A stretch of DNA of 64,000 bases from GCA-002708315 sp964460905. Its GTDB lineage: Bacteria; Bacteroidota; Bacteroidia; Bacteroidales; F082. The position numbers were made by a program, and so were the translations under genes. The DNA lies in contig CAYWRM010000002.1 of assembly GCA_964460905.1 (NCBI GenBank), positions 183,381 through 247,380 on the forward strand. Direction: 5' to 3'. Shown here one piece after another: positions 27,510 to 37,063 of the stretch (its first letter is position 1; every line of letters starts with the position of its first letter). The notes below the pieces were generated by a model, which was not told where the DNA came from, ran no database searches, and saw only the letters and a list, made by a program, of their open reading frames with translations.

Positions 27510-28995
27510 TTATTTCTTTTAATAGATTGTTAACACCAACAAATTCGCCACAAGTAAGTATTGAGCTGAGGCTTACCCCTAACATTCCATGCAAATTTAA
27601 ATTTTGTCCCGTAAAAAACAGATTGCTAATTTTAGAACGAGGCGAAATATACGATCCCACCGGGTTGTTACTGTCCCTTAAAGTTCCATACATCGAACCC
27701 TTAGGCGTTCCCAGATAATCCTTATAGGTTAGCGGAGTTGATACATTAAAATCAATAATATTATTTTCCAGCTCCGGAAAGTTCTTAGTAACAAGGGCAA
27801 TTAGCTGTTCGGCTTTTTTGTTTTTGAATTCCTTATAGTCAGCTCCCCGCTTATTTATTGGAAGATCTTTCCATTGAGCAACTTCTTCAAATTTCATATG
27901 CGTGAGTAATCCAATACAGTTGGAATATTCACTCCCATTCTCTGGAGTTGAACAATGCATAAAGTAATGTTCGGGCCATGTTTTTTCATCATAATAAGAA
28001 GCATACCATACATCATCACGTTTATAGTAATTATAATTTGCATTAATATACTTAAAAGTGTTTTTCTTAATGTTTAGGTGTACAGCAAAAGCCGACATAG
28101 TATTTTCCTTATTTTTCATCCTATTCCTAAATGATTTTTTTATACTTCCTTCACTAATTATATCCATTGTTGTTGCAGGATGCACATCGGAAATAATATT
28201 GTCAGCCTTATATCTCATGTTATCTTTGGTTTCAACTGTAGTAACTTTATTATTTTCTATTACAAGATTTGTAACCTCTTTTTTAGTTAGTACATCTCCA
28301 CCGTTTTCAATTATTTCATCCTTTAGCTTTTTTGCTATCATGCCTGAACTGCTAACAATACGATATGAACTTGTAATGAAATGGTAATTTACAAGTGCAT
28401 GAAGATAGAATGGAGATTTTTCTTTAACCCCTCCATATACAAAATTTAGTGCGCGCAAAACTTGTTGTAGTCTAGTATTTTTTGTTAATGAACAAATAAA
28501 ATCCCATGTATTCATCGTCAGGTATTTAGTAACATCGCCTGACTTATTTTCTGTATCTTTTAACAGGTAAATATCCTGAGTATCAATGGTGTTCTGAATT
28601 TCTGTTACATATTTATCAATAGCATCTTCTTCCTCGGGGAAATATTCATACATCTGCTTTCTGAAATTATCCAGTCCCATTGGAAAACGGTATTCAGTTC
28701 CACCAATATTAAAAATGTCGAATCCTTTTTCATCAAGTCTTTTATATTCTATTCCGTCAAACAGATTAAAATATTTGAATATTTTGTTAAGCGTCTGACC
28801 TTCATCTAAACTACCAATATAATGCATGCCTGTACTAAATGTGCATCCTCTTCGCTTAAAGGTCTGCAATGATCCGCCAACCTGATAATTTTGTTCTAGA
28901 ACTAATACTTTATAACCTTTTCTACTTAGTATTACGCCACTTTGTAAACCACCCAGTCCACTACCTATTATAATTATATTGTATTTTTTCGTCAC
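27496..28995 (-). CDS. CrtI/retinol-saturase-like FAD oxidoreductase
   Basis: 499 residues. The N-terminal FAD motif is IIIGSGLGGLQSGVILSRKGYKVLVLEQ-like (about 5-32), followed by VGGSLQTFKRRGCTFSTGMHYIG, which is characteristic of phytoene desaturases and all-trans-retinol 13,14-reductases. The C-terminal NLFFTGQNLNLHGMLGV is the second FAD-contact segment. It desaturates, isomerises or reduces a polyene or lipid; the real substrate is not known. First gene of a minus-strand unit with a TATCTTTG box upstream. Confidence 0.85.
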   Translation of the reverse strand: MTKKYNIIIIGSGLGGLQSGVILSRKGYKVLVLEQNYQVGGSLQTFKRRGCTFSTGMHYIGSLDEGQTLNKIFKYFNLFDGIEYKRLDEKGFDIFNIGGTEYRFPMGLDNFRKQMYEYFPEEEDAIDKYVTEIQNTIDTQDIYLLKDTENKSGDVTKYLTMNTWDFICSLTKNTRLQQVLRALNFVYGGVKEKSPFYLHALVNYHFITSSYRIVSSSGMIAKKLKDEIIENGGDVLTKKEVTNLVIENNKVTTVETKDNMRYKADNIISDVHPATTMDIISEGSIKKSFRNRMKNKENTMSAFAVHLNIKKNTFKYINANYNYYKRDDVWYASYYDEKTWPEHYFMHCSTPENGSEYSNCIGLLTHMKFEEVAQWKDLPINKRGADYKEFKNKKAEQLIALVTKNFPELENNIIDFNVSTPLTYKDYLGTPKGSMYGTLRDSNNPVGSYISPRSKISNLFFTGQNLNLHGMLGVSLSSILTCGEFVGVNNLLKEINAQN

Positions 28996-29018
28996 AGTAT
29001 TTTTTTAGATTAATTATG

Positions 29019-29026
29019 CAAAGATA
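29019..29026 (-). promoter_or_regulatory. -7 box (TATCTTTG) for the CrtI-like gene
   Basis: The complement of CAAAGATA reads TATCTTTG, 23 bases before the ATG at 28995. It fits TAnnTTTG. Confidence 0.5.
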
Positions 29027-29242
29027 GGAAGAATAAGAAATGATAGATTCAAGAATATCTGAAGGAGATTTGTTTTGTGAATTCCCAAATTAAATAATTA
29101 GCATTAAATAACTACACGTTATTCATCCTTGAAGCTAAATATCAGCTGATAAACAATAAATAGTTCTTTCTTGAATTATTCGTCCTTATAGCATCACTCT
29201 AAATTTTACAAAAAATATATAGAAGTCAGTTACAAAATTCTT

Positions 29243-29250
29243 TATTTTTG
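29243..29250 (+). promoter_or_regulatory. -7 box (TATTTTTG) for the GH3-family gene
   Basis: TATTTTTG fits TAnnTTTG and is 20 bases before the ATG at 29271. The remaining spacer between the divergent genes (28996-29270) shows no other signal. Confidence 0.45.
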
Positions 29251-29270
29251 ACTCCCAATAAGTAATAGCT

Positions 29271-30773
29271 ATGGCTTTTGTAAACTCAGTACTTAATTGG
29301 TGGATTAAAAAACGAATTCATCAGATTGAACTTTTCAGCAAATATCCTGTTGAAGTTCAAAATGAAGTATTCAAAAAACTTATTACTACTGCACGCGATA
29401 CTGAATGGGGGAAAAAGTATGATTATAGAAGTATCAATTCAAAAACTACTTTTCAAAATAGACTACCTATTAGCTCATACGAAGACCTAAAACCATCAAT
29501 TGACAGATTACGTAAAGGTGAACAAAACATACTTTGGCCGGAAGAAATAACATGGTTTGCAAAGTCATCAGGAACTACTGCCGGAAAAAGTAAATTTATA
29601 CCGTTGAGTCCGGCAGCTCTGGAAGAATGCCATTATAAAGGTGGTAAAGATATGCTAGCCTTGTATTTTAGTTTGTATCCTGAATCGGAACTGTTTGAAG
29701 GTAAGAGCCTGGTTATGGGAGGAAGCAGAAACATATTTGAAGTAAGCCACACAACATACATTGAAGGTGATTTATCGGCTATATTAATGCATAATTTGCC
29801 TTTCTGGGCTCAGTTTAAGCGTACTCCATCATTAACTATTGCTTTAATGGATGAATGGGAGAATAAACTTGAGCTAATGGCTGAATCAACTATGAACCAT
29901 GATGTTAGAAGCATTTCAGGAGTACCATCATGGATGCTTGTGCTTCTTCGTAAAATACTTAAAAAATCGGGGAAGCATAATTTGCATGAAATTTGGCCAA
30001 ATCTGGAAGTGTTTTTCCATGGTGGAGTTAACTTTGAACCATATCGTGAACAGTACAATAATATTATACCATCTGAAAAGATGGCATATTCAGATACTTA
30101 TAATGCTTCGGAAGGGTTTTTTGCCATTCAGGATCAAAAAAATAATACAGATCTGCTTTTAATGCTTGATTATGGAATTTACTACGAATTTATTCCTGTT
30201 AGTAGTATTGATAACGAAAACCCTAAAATTGTGCAGTTAGCTGATGTAATAATTGGAATAAACTATGCAATAATAATTAGCACTAACGCAGGACTTTGGC
30301 GATATATGATTGGTGATACCGTTATTTTTACCGGGAAAACCCCATTTAGAATTAGAATTACAGGTAGAGTAAAGAACTTTTTAAATGCGGTTGGAGAAGA
30401 GCTTATAATTGATAATGCTGAAAAAGCTTTTTCAATTGCATGTTCAAAAACAGGGGCTATTATTAATGAATATACTGCTGCTCCTTTGTTCAATAATAAT
30501 GAAGTTGCTCATCAATGGTTAATTGAATTTGAAAAGAAACCATCAGACCCTGATTTTTTTAACGAGGCATTCGACAATGCTTTAAAATCAGTTAATTCTG
30601 ACTATGAGGCTAAACGATACCATAGTTTACTTCTTAAACAGCCTATAATTGTAAATTTGAAAAAGAATACCTTTTATAAGTGGATGAAAAAACGCAATAA
30701 ATTAGGCGGGCAAAATAAGATTCCACGTTTATCGGGCAGTAGAGAATATGTTGAAGAAATTCTTAAACTGTAA
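29271..30773 (+). CDS. GH3-family acyl-amido synthetase-like protein
   Basis: 500 residues, named after plant auxin-responsive GH3 proteins, which adenylate a carboxylic acid and couple it to an amine or amino acid. Bacterial members are common in Bacteroidota, with unknown substrates. Adenylation motifs are seen: WFAKSSGTTAGKSKFIPLS (P-loop), then AYSDTYNASEGFFAIQD and the Y-x-x-x-x-G-D stretch LWRYMIGDTV. RITGRVKNFLNAVGEEL begins the C-terminal lid. Divergent to the CrtI-like/C45/PaaK-like group, so a shared acyl-amide role is possible. No signal peptide. Confidence 0.87.
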   Translation: MAFVNSVLNWWIKKRIHQIELFSKYPVEVQNEVFKKLITTARDTEWGKKYDYRSINSKTTFQNRLPISSYEDLKPSIDRLRKGEQNILWPEEITWFAKSSGTTAGKSKFIPLSPAALEECHYKGGKDMLALYFSLYPESELFEGKSLVMGGSRNIFEVSHTTYIEGDLSAILMHNLPFWAQFKRTPSLTIALMDEWENKLELMAESTMNHDVRSISGVPSWMLVLLRKILKKSGKHNLHEIWPNLEVFFHGGVNFEPYREQYNNIIPSEKMAYSDTYNASEGFFAIQDQKNNTDLLLMLDYGIYYEFIPVSSIDNENPKIVQLADVIIGINYAIIISTNAGLWRYMIGDTVIFTGKTPFRIRITGRVKNFLNAVGEELIIDNAEKAFSIACSKTGAIINEYTAAPLFNNNEVAHQWLIEFEKKPSDPDFFNEAFDNALKSVNSDYEAKRYHSLLLKQPIIVNLKKNTFYKWMKKRNKLGGQNKIPRLSGSREYVEEILKL

Positions 30774-30807
30774 TATTTTATATACTTTCGTAAAAAAAAT
30801 AACACAA

Positions 30808-31419
30808 ATGCATGTAGCTATAGCTGGAAATATCGGATCAGGTAAAACAACCCTTACAAAACTAATGGCCAAACACTTTGGTTGGAAACCACATTATGAG
30901 GATGTTGAAAACAACCCTTATCTCCATAGTTTTTATGATGATATGCAGAGATGGTCATTCAATTTACAGGTGTATTTTTTAAATTCAAGATTCAGACAAG
31001 TTGTTGAAATTCGTCAAAGCGGTAAAAATATTATTCAGGATAGAACGATATATGAAGATGCTTATATTTTTGCTCCTAATTTACATGAAATGAATTTAAT
31101 GTCGACCAGAGATTTTGATAATTACAGCTCACTATTTGAACTTATGAATTCATTTATCCAACCTCCCGATTTATTGATTTATTTAAGAGCATCAGTGTCA
31201 ACAATGGTTGAGCAAATTCAAAAACGAGGTCGTGATTATGAAGAATCAATACGCCTCGATTATTTAAAATTACTTAACGAAAGATATGAATCATGGATTC
31301 AAGGTTACAAGTTAGGCAATCTTTTAATAGTTAATGTTGATGATATCGACTTCAATAAACCTGAAGATTTAAGTATTGTTATAGAAAAAGTAAATGCCGA
31401 GGTTAACGGACTATTTTAA
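30808..31419 (+). CDS. Deoxynucleoside kinase family protein
   Basis: About 203 residues from the ATG at 30808, which is directly before the P-loop; a frame upstream to 30748 overlaps the GH3 gene and would add 20 unlikely residues. MHVAIAGNIGSGKTT holds Walker A (residues 7-14), then EDVENNPYL (substrate-binding region), QDRTIYEDAYIF (the DRS/T-like motif) and the lid-type KRGRDYEESIR. It phosphorylates deoxynucleosides for nucleotide salvage. Specificity (dAdo, dGuo or dCyd) is not clear from the sequence. Confidence 0.9.
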   Translation: MHVAIAGNIGSGKTTLTKLMAKHFGWKPHYEDVENNPYLHSFYDDMQRWSFNLQVYFLNSRFRQVVEIRQSGKNIIQDRTIYEDAYIFAPNLHEMNLMSTRDFDNYSSLFELMNSFIQPPDLLIYLRASVSTMVEQIQKRGRDYEESIRLDYLKLLNERYESWIQGYKLGNLLIVNVDDIDFNKPEDLSIVIEKVNAEVNGLF

Positions 31420-31461
31420 TTGAGTACAAGATAGAAAAATCAAGAGTCGGGAATGATTTTT

Positions 31462-31503
31462 GAAGTCTGGTGGTTTATATCACATCAACCAATTACAGAC
31501 TTC
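31462..31503. repeat. Imperfect hairpin upstream of kdsB
   Basis: GAAGTCTG (31462-31469) pairs with CAGACTTC (31496-31503), and inside it TGGTT pairs with AACCA. No T-run follows, so a leader hairpin or processing site is likelier than a terminator. Confidence 0.4.
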
Positions 31504-31527
31504 TAGTAATAGCAATAAAACCAACAC

Positions 31528-32274
31528 ATGAAAAGCATTGGTATAATTCCTTCCAGATATGCATCCACTCGTTTTCCAGGAAAGCCCTTGACCATTATTA
31601 AGGGGAAAAGTATGATACAAAGGGTGTATGAACAAGTGGCAAAATCACAAAAAATTTCAAAAATTGTTGTTGCTACTGATGACGAACGAATTTATAACCA
31701 TGTTAGAAGTTTTAACGGGGAAGTAATCATGACGGACATTAACCATCCAAATGGAACTTCACGTTGCAATGAGATAATTACAATTCTTTCAGAAAAAGGT
31801 GAAGATTTTGATGTTGTTGTTAATATTCAAGGTGATGAACCATATATTAATCCTGAACAAATTAACAGCATAATTAATCTTTTTGAAAACAATAGTGTTC
31901 AAATAGGTACTCTTGCAAAGAAAATAATTTCAAAGGATGAACTGTTTGATACAAATGTAGTTAAACTAGTTTTAGAAAATGATAATAGGGCATTATACTT
32001 CAGCAGACATGCAATACCAATGCTTCGTGGAATAAATAAAGAAGACTGGTTAAGCAACTTTACTTTTTTTAAGCATATTGGTATTTATGGTTATAGATCA
32101 AATATTCTTAAAGAAATTGTCAATATGCCTGCTGGTAAACTTGAGCAAGCTGAAAAACTTGAACAACTACGTTGGCTCGAAAATGCTATTCCTATTTCTG
32201 TTGATATTACTGATTATGAAAGTGTTGCCATTGACACTTATAACGACCTGCTAAAACTTGAAACTATTTCTTGA
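31528..32274 (+). CDS. kdsB: 3-deoxy-manno-octulosonate cytidylyltransferase (CMP-Kdo synthetase)
   Basis: Activates Kdo with CTP for lipopolysaccharide inner-core synthesis. 248 residues, the normal length. The N-terminal IIPSRYASTRFPGKPL is the family's nucleotide-binding signature, and VVNIQGDEPYI carries the Mg-binding Asp. YFSRHAIPMLRG and the late HIGIYGYRSNIL are also conserved. It confirms a Gram-negative LPS-making envelope. Followed by a HU/SPOR-domain gene and trmB. Confidence 0.95.
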   Translation: MKSIGIIPSRYASTRFPGKPLTIIKGKSMIQRVYEQVAKSQKISKIVVATDDERIYNHVRSFNGEVIMTDINHPNGTSRCNEIITILSEKGEDFDVVVNIQGDEPYINPEQINSIINLFENNSVQIGTLAKKIISKDELFDTNVVKLVLENDNRALYFSRHAIPMLRGINKEDWLSNFTFFKHIGIYGYRSNILKEIVNMPAGKLEQAEKLEQLRWLENAIPISVDITDYESVAIDTYNDLLKLETIS

Positions 32275-32327
32275 AATTCACGTACAGATTGTTTACTTTA
32301 GCAGGTTCGGAATAAAGGTTATCAAAG

Positions 32328-33593
32328 ATGAAAATAGCAAGGTACGTTGGCGATTTATTGTATGATTACGAATGCGTAGTCATACCCGGCTTAGGCGGAT
32401 TTCTTACTAATGATAAACCAGTATTAATTAATGAGGTAAATTATAATTTCTCACCTTCTTTTCGTGAAATTCATTTTAATGTTCATCTTCGCACAAATGA
32501 TGGACTTCTTGTAAATTATGTTGCTCAGCAGGAACAAATTGGATACAAAACAGCAAAACAAAGAGTTGATCAATTTGTCTTTCAATGTCACACTGCATTA
32601 AATTCAGGTAAAAAAATAAATTTTAAAAATATTGGATCCATATATTTTGATGTGGATAAGAACGTAGTCTTTCAACAAGATGCTAAGGTTAATTATAATC
32701 CTAATTCTTTTGGACTAAGCAGTTTGGTTTCTCCTGCAATAAGAAGAGTTTCCGATGAGGAAAAGGTTAAGAATATTGTAAAATCGGCTATCAATAAAAA
32801 TAAAACAAGAAAAAAACCTGTTGATAGAAAAAAAAATAAAGACACAAAAGAAATTAAACAACCCCCCGGAAAAAAAATGCAAGCTAACCGGAGGAAGTCT
32901 ACTTTTTCAAACAATATTATCTTTTTATTAGTAGTTGCTTTTATTATGGGAAGTGGCTATATATATATGCGTAGGGATTCGATGTTATATTATATTAGCC
33001 AGTATTCCTCGCAAGTTCCTTTCTTTTATTCTAGTGTAAACGATTATTTATCAACGAATATTAATTCAACTTCCGTTGCCAGGTTAAGCCGTAGTACAAC
33101 ATCATTTTTCCCCTTTTTTCTTGAAGAAGAAAAAACAGAGGTAGTAGCAAATGATGATAAAGAAAGTGCTGTTGTACAAGAAAAAGCTACAGATCAATTA
33201 TCTGAAGTTCCTGCTAATGATGAAAATGAGAACCCGGTTGTTGTAACTGAAAATGAATATCTAGCAGAAGAAATGCCAACTAAGGTTATTGAAGATATCA
33301 ATATCCCGGTTGTTAAAACCGAAAACATCAAAATTTCTAAACCAATTTCTTTAATAAGTTCTTCCTCTGAGAAATTCTTTATTATTGCAGGCTCGTTTTC
33401 AAAAGAATCAAATGCAGTGCGGTTAGTAAGTAAACTTAAAAATCAGGGCTTTGATGCATTAATTGCTGATACAAACAAATACGGGATGTATAGGGTTGCT
33501 TTTTCAACTTTTGAAAACCGTGCTACTGCTGAACATAAATTGGTGGCAATTCGTAATGAGGCCAACCCAAAGGCCTGGTTACTTGTTAAATAA
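32328..33593 (+). CDS. HU-CCDC81 and SPOR domain protein
   Basis: 421 residues. The N-terminal part (about 1-120: YVGDLLYDYECVVIPGLGGFLTN and the following repeats) is the HU-like CCDC81 domain. A lysine-rich linker (about 150-200) leads to a membrane segment at about 204-220. After a Glu/Val-rich periplasmic stretch comes a C-terminal SPOR domain (about 345-420, FIIAGSFSKESNAVRLVSKL) that binds denuded septal peptidoglycan. The family is typical of Bacteroidota and likely works in division or envelope remodelling. Confidence 0.9.
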   Translation: MKIARYVGDLLYDYECVVIPGLGGFLTNDKPVLINEVNYNFSPSFREIHFNVHLRTNDGLLVNYVAQQEQIGYKTAKQRVDQFVFQCHTALNSGKKINFKNIGSIYFDVDKNVVFQQDAKVNYNPNSFGLSSLVSPAIRRVSDEEKVKNIVKSAINKNKTRKKPVDRKKNKDTKEIKQPPGKKMQANRRKSTFSNNIIFLLVVAFIMGSGYIYMRRDSMLYYISQYSSQVPFFYSSVNDYLSTNINSTSVARLSRSTTSFFPFFLEEEKTEVVANDDKESAVVQEKATDQLSEVPANDENENPVVVTENEYLAEEMPTKVIEDINIPVVKTENIKISKPISLISSSSEKFFIIAGSFSKESNAVRLVSKLKNQGFDALIADTNKYGMYRVAFSTFENRATAEHKLVAIRNEANPKAWLLVK

Positions 33594-33609
33594 ACAATAA
33601 TTTCCAGAG

Positions 33610-34284
33610 GTGAGCAAAAAGAATAAGCTTCAACACTTTGCCGAAAACGCTACATTCGACAATATGTTTCAATTAAGTTATGAAGAAATTATTGAAGGTT
33701 TTAAGTACAAAGGCAATTGGAATAAAGAATTTTTTAATAATGAGAATAAAATAGTACTTGAACTAGGTTGTGGCAAAGGTGAATACACTGTAGGCCAAGC
33801 ACAAATGTTCCCTAATTCAAACTTTATTGGGATAGATATTAAGGGTGCAAGAATATGGCGTGGCTTGAAAAATACTGAGGAACAAAAACTAAAAAATGTA
33901 GCTTTTATCCGCAGCCGAATTAATCTCCTTGAATATTTTTTTGAAAAAAATGAAGTATCGGAAATATGGATTACATTTCCCGACCCTCATCCAAGTAAAA
34001 TTAGAGAGAAGAGACGCTTGACTTCGCCACAGTTTTTAAACAGGTACTATGATGTATTAAAGCCGGAGGGTGTTATTCATTTAAAAACTGATAACATAAT
34101 CTTTTTCGAATATACTTTGGATGTGATAAAAGAAAATAACCATGAGTTATTATATTACACGTATGATGTTTATGGTGAGGAAAATGACAAAGCGCTCACC
34201 CAAATTCAAACATACTATGAAAAAAAGTGGCTTGAGAATAACACAAAAATTAAGTATTTGAAATTTAGACTTAAACCACTTTGA
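33610..34284 (+). CDS. trmB: tRNA (guanine-N7)-methyltransferase
   Basis: Methylates G46 of tRNA using S-adenosylmethionine. The 224-residue sequence has the SAM motif VLELGCGKGEYT, IGIDIKGARIWRG, and the family signature WITFPDPHPSKIREKRRLT, with the final LTSPQFLNRYYDVLKPEG. The start is GTG (33610). Seventeen bases separate it from the HU/SPOR gene. Confidence 0.95.
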   Translation: MSKKNKLQHFAENATFDNMFQLSYEEIIEGFKYKGNWNKEFFNNENKIVLELGCGKGEYTVGQAQMFPNSNFIGIDIKGARIWRGLKNTEEQKLKNVAFIRSRINLLEYFFEKNEVSEIWITFPDPHPSKIREKRRLTSPQFLNRYYDVLKPEGVIHLKTDNIIFFEYTLDVIKENNHELLYYTYDVYGEENDKALTQIQTYYEKKWLENNTKIKYLKFRLKPL

Positions 34285-34315
34285 TTAATTTTTAATTCTC
34301 AACACAACCGCAAAA

Positions 34316-34642
34316 ATGGAAAAGGGTTTTTTTCAAAAAGTATATGATGTTGCTAGTCAAATTCCATACGGAAGAGTAACTTCTTATGGCGCTATTGCAT
34401 CATATATTGGTAGCCATGGATCTGCACGTATGGTTGGCTGGGCAATGAACTCAAGTAAAAACTTACCTCAGAATCTTCCTGCACACCGAGTTGTAAACCG
34501 AAACGGGCTGCTAACCGGAAAACAACATTTTGGAGGCAATGATGTTATGGCCCAATTGCTTATTAGCGAAGGGCTGAAAGTTGAGGACAGCAAAGTTTTA
34601 TATTTTGAGAAGGTTTTTTGGGATCCAGCTATTGAGTTATAG
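34316..34642 (+). CDS. Alkyltransferase-like (ATL) protein, MGMT family without the active cysteine
   Basis: 108 residues with the O6-alkylguanine-DNA alkyltransferase fold: IPYGRVTSYGAIASYIG and ARMVGWAMN for DNA binding. The alkyl-acceptor motif PCHRVV is PAHRVV here (A56 in place of Cys), so it cannot accept an alkyl group. ATL proteins bind O6-alkylguanine and flag it for nucleotide excision repair. Mfd, a transcription-coupled repair factor, is encoded about 12 kb away, but no direct link is shown. Confidence 0.9.
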   Translation: MEKGFFQKVYDVASQIPYGRVTSYGAIASYIGSHGSARMVGWAMNSSKNLPQNLPAHRVVNRNGLLTGKQHFGGNDVMAQLLISEGLKVEDSKVLYFEKVFWDPAIEL

Positions 34643-34760
34643 ATATTTTAGTTTTTGAAATTCTGTTCCACGAAAAATATCTATATTTATCACCTTAAAA
34701 AAATATTACTTTGCAACAAAGCAAAATCACTTCTGTTATTTTCACAAATCCTATTTTATA

Positions 34761-35915
34761 ATGATTTCTACAACCTTGCTCGTTATATTTTACGTATTTA
34801 CACCTTTTCTAATTCTATACTCTTGTCAAAAATTATCGATTTTAAGAAGAATAGGTGCTATAATTATTGCTTATGGTGTTGGTTTAGTAGCGGGTGTTTC
34901 GGGCTTATTGCCTGAGAATAGCGCCGAAATACAAGATATTATAGCAACAATTACTATTCCTATAGCACTTCCATTGATGCTGTTTTCTTCGGATATAAAA
35001 GCATGGACCAGACTAGCCGGAACCACTGTTATTTCGATGATAATTGCTTTTTTTGCTGTTGTAGCTGCAGTTGTAGTTGGTTATTTTGCATTTAGGACAG
35101 ATGACATTCAGGATTTATGGAAAGTTGGTGGATTACTAATTGGGGTATATACTGGCGGCACACCCAATCTTGCAGCATTAAAATTGATGCTTGATGTTAA
35201 TAATGACACATATTTAATTACTCATGCTTATGATATGCTTATTGGAGCAGGTTATTTCTTTTTTCTAATTACAATTGGACAAAAGGTATTTGGCTATGTA
35301 TTACCAAAGTTTAAGCCCAGTTTAAAAAGTAACGATCAGAATGTACTAAATGATATGTCGGTTAACCCTATGTGGGGACTTGCCAAAAAGGAAAACCGCA
35401 TTCCAATGCTTAAGGCATTAGGATTATCGGTGGGAATATTTGCAATTGCTGGCTCAACAACACTATTTACGCCTGAAAAAAATCAGATGATAGTAGTTAT
35501 ACTATTAATAACTACACTTGGAATTTTATTTTCATTGTCTCCATCTGTTAATAAGCTTAAAAATACCTTTGAGTTGGGTATGTACTTCATTCTTGTATTT
35601 AGCATTGATGTGGCTTCAATGGTTGATTTAACAAATATAGCTAACGCTTCACCTACAATTTTCTACTATGTATTTCTCGTAGTTTTTGGCTCATTATTTT
35701 TACAGGTTCTTCTCTCGGTATTTTTCAAAATTGATACTGATACTGTAATAGTTACATCAACAGCACTTATTTGCAGCCCGCCATTTGTACCAGCAGTTGC
35801 AGGCGCTATCAAAAACAAAGAGATTATAGTTTCTGGATTAACAGTAGGAATAATAGGTTATGCCGTAGGTAATTATCTTGGAGTACTTGTGGCAGAGTTT
35901 CTACGTGCCTTATAA
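34761..35915 (+). CDS. DUF819 family membrane protein (YjcL-type)
   Basis: 384 residues with about 10 hydrophobic membrane segments and conserved-family stretches GVYTGGTPNLAALKLML and AYDMLIGAGYFFFLI. The C terminus repeats the pattern ICSPPFVPAVAGAIKNKE. DUF819 proteins are probable inner-membrane transporters; the substrate is unknown. The gene ends about 100 bases before the convergent selD. Confidence 0.85.
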   Translation: MISTTLLVIFYVFTPFLILYSCQKLSILRRIGAIIIAYGVGLVAGVSGLLPENSAEIQDIIATITIPIALPLMLFSSDIKAWTRLAGTTVISMIIAFFAVVAAVVVGYFAFRTDDIQDLWKVGGLLIGVYTGGTPNLAALKLMLDVNNDTYLITHAYDMLIGAGYFFFLITIGQKVFGYVLPKFKPSLKSNDQNVLNDMSVNPMWGLAKKENRIPMLKALGLSVGIFAIAGSTTLFTPEKNQMIVVILLITTLGILFSLSPSVNKLKNTFELGMYFILVFSIDVASMVDLTNIANASPTIFYYVFLVVFGSLFLQVLLSVFFKIDTDTVIVTSTALICSPPFVPAVAGAIKNKEIIVSGLTVGIIGYAVGNYLGVLVAEFLRAL

Positions 35916-35916
35916 C

Positions 35917-36002
35917 CCAGATTATGAAGTAGAACTTCGTCTGGAGAGTTATAAATGCAATAAAATCTAGCAGAGAGATATTTTTTGAAGTAGTTATAAC
36001 TC
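35917..36002. repeat. Hairpins between convergent DUF819 gene and selD
   Basis: CCAGA/TCTGG (35917-35921 with 35940-35944) encloses GAAGT/ACTTC. Then GAGTTATAA (35946-35954) is the exact complement of TTATAACTC (35994-36002). They could terminate either convergent transcript; no strong T-run is seen. Confidence 0.4.
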
Positions 36003-36018
36003 GTAATAGATTGTATGT

Positions 36019-37056
36019 TTACTCAACATAAACAAACTTCTCAGCTTTGTTGATTACCTCTCCAACTACAGAACAACCTTCTCCTGCTTTTTTTAAATCA
36101 GAAATTAGTGAGTCAGCCTCAGTAGCAGCAATTGATAATAGTAAGCCTCCTGATGTTTGTGCATCCGCAAGCAACATCTTTCTGTTGTAATCTAATGTAT
36201 CGCTAAAAAAGCAATCTTTTTCTGCGTATTCAAGATTTCTGAATCCGGCACTCGGAATAACTCCTAAATCGATGAGTTCCATTACTCCAACTAAAACAGG
36301 TACTCTTTTTGAATACAATCTAATAGAAACATTACTGCCTAAAGCCATTTTTAACGTATGTCCGAGAAGTCCAAAACCAGTAATATCAGTTGCGCTGTTT
36401 ACTGAATACTTCATCATTATTTCTGCTGCTCTTTTATTTAATAGTTTCATATTTTCAACAGCAGCCAAATAACTGTCATCACTAACCAGGTCGTTTTTTT
36501 TTGCGGAGATAATTACTCCTGTTCCAATTGGTTTTGTAAGAATTAATACGTCTCCAACCTTGGCATTAGCATTTGTAATAATTTTATCAGGATGCACCCA
36601 ACCGGTAACCGCAAGGCCATATGTTGGAATATCATTGGTAATAGTATGTCCACCAAGTAAAATACCTCCGGCTTCGCTAACTTTGTCCTGTCCTCCTCTT
36701 AAAATTTCTTTAAGTATTGTTAAAGATAAACTTGACGGGAACAAAACTATATTAAGTGCGGTTAATACCTGTCCGCCCATAGCATATATATCGCTAAGCG
36801 CATTAACAGCTGCAATTTGCCCAAAATCATATGGGTCGGAACATACTGGAGGAAAAAAATCGGTTGTTTGAACAAGTGCATAATCATCATTGATTTTATA
36901 AACACCCGCATCATCATGAGTGTCAATATCAACAAGTAGATTCTTGTGTTTCATTTTTGGCAATCCTGCCAGAGCCTTGTTTAATTCTGATGCTGATAGT
37001 TTAGCAGAGCATCCACCTTGTTCAACAAAATTCAATAAATCTATTTTCTTTTTCAT
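36019..37056 (-). CDS. selD: Selenide, water dikinase (selenophosphate synthetase)
   Basis: Makes selenophosphate from selenide and ATP, the selenium donor for Sec-tRNA. 345 residues with the glycine-rich N terminus EQGGCSAKLS. The catalytic residue is Cys16 (Sec in some species' SelD). Then LLVDIDTHDDAGVYKI, DFFPPVCSDPYDFGQIAAVNALSDIYAMGG (metal-binding Asp residues) and TDITGFGLLGH. Last gene of the tRNA-Sec, selA, selB, yedF, selD operon, 7 bases after yedF. Confidence 0.97.
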   Translation of the reverse strand: MKKKIDLLNFVEQGGCSAKLSASELNKALAGLPKMKHKNLLVDIDTHDDAGVYKINDDYALVQTTDFFPPVCSDPYDFGQIAAVNALSDIYAMGGQVLTALNIVLFPSSLSLTILKEILRGGQDKVSEAGGILLGGHTITNDIPTYGLAVTGWVHPDKIITNANAKVGDVLILTKPIGTGVIISAKKNDLVSDDSYLAAVENMKLLNKRAAEIMMKYSVNSATDITGFGLLGHTLKMALGSNVSIRLYSKRVPVLVGVMELIDLGVIPSAGFRNLEYAEKDCFFSDTLDYNRKMLLADAQTSGGLLLSIAATEADSLISDLKKAGEGCSVVGEVINKAEKFVYVE

Positions 37057-37063
37057 TTGTCAA

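Noticed and set aside
29271..30773. GH3-family gene as a recent transfer from a plant
   Set aside because: GH3-type proteins are common in Bacteroidota and the base usage looks like that of its neighbours.
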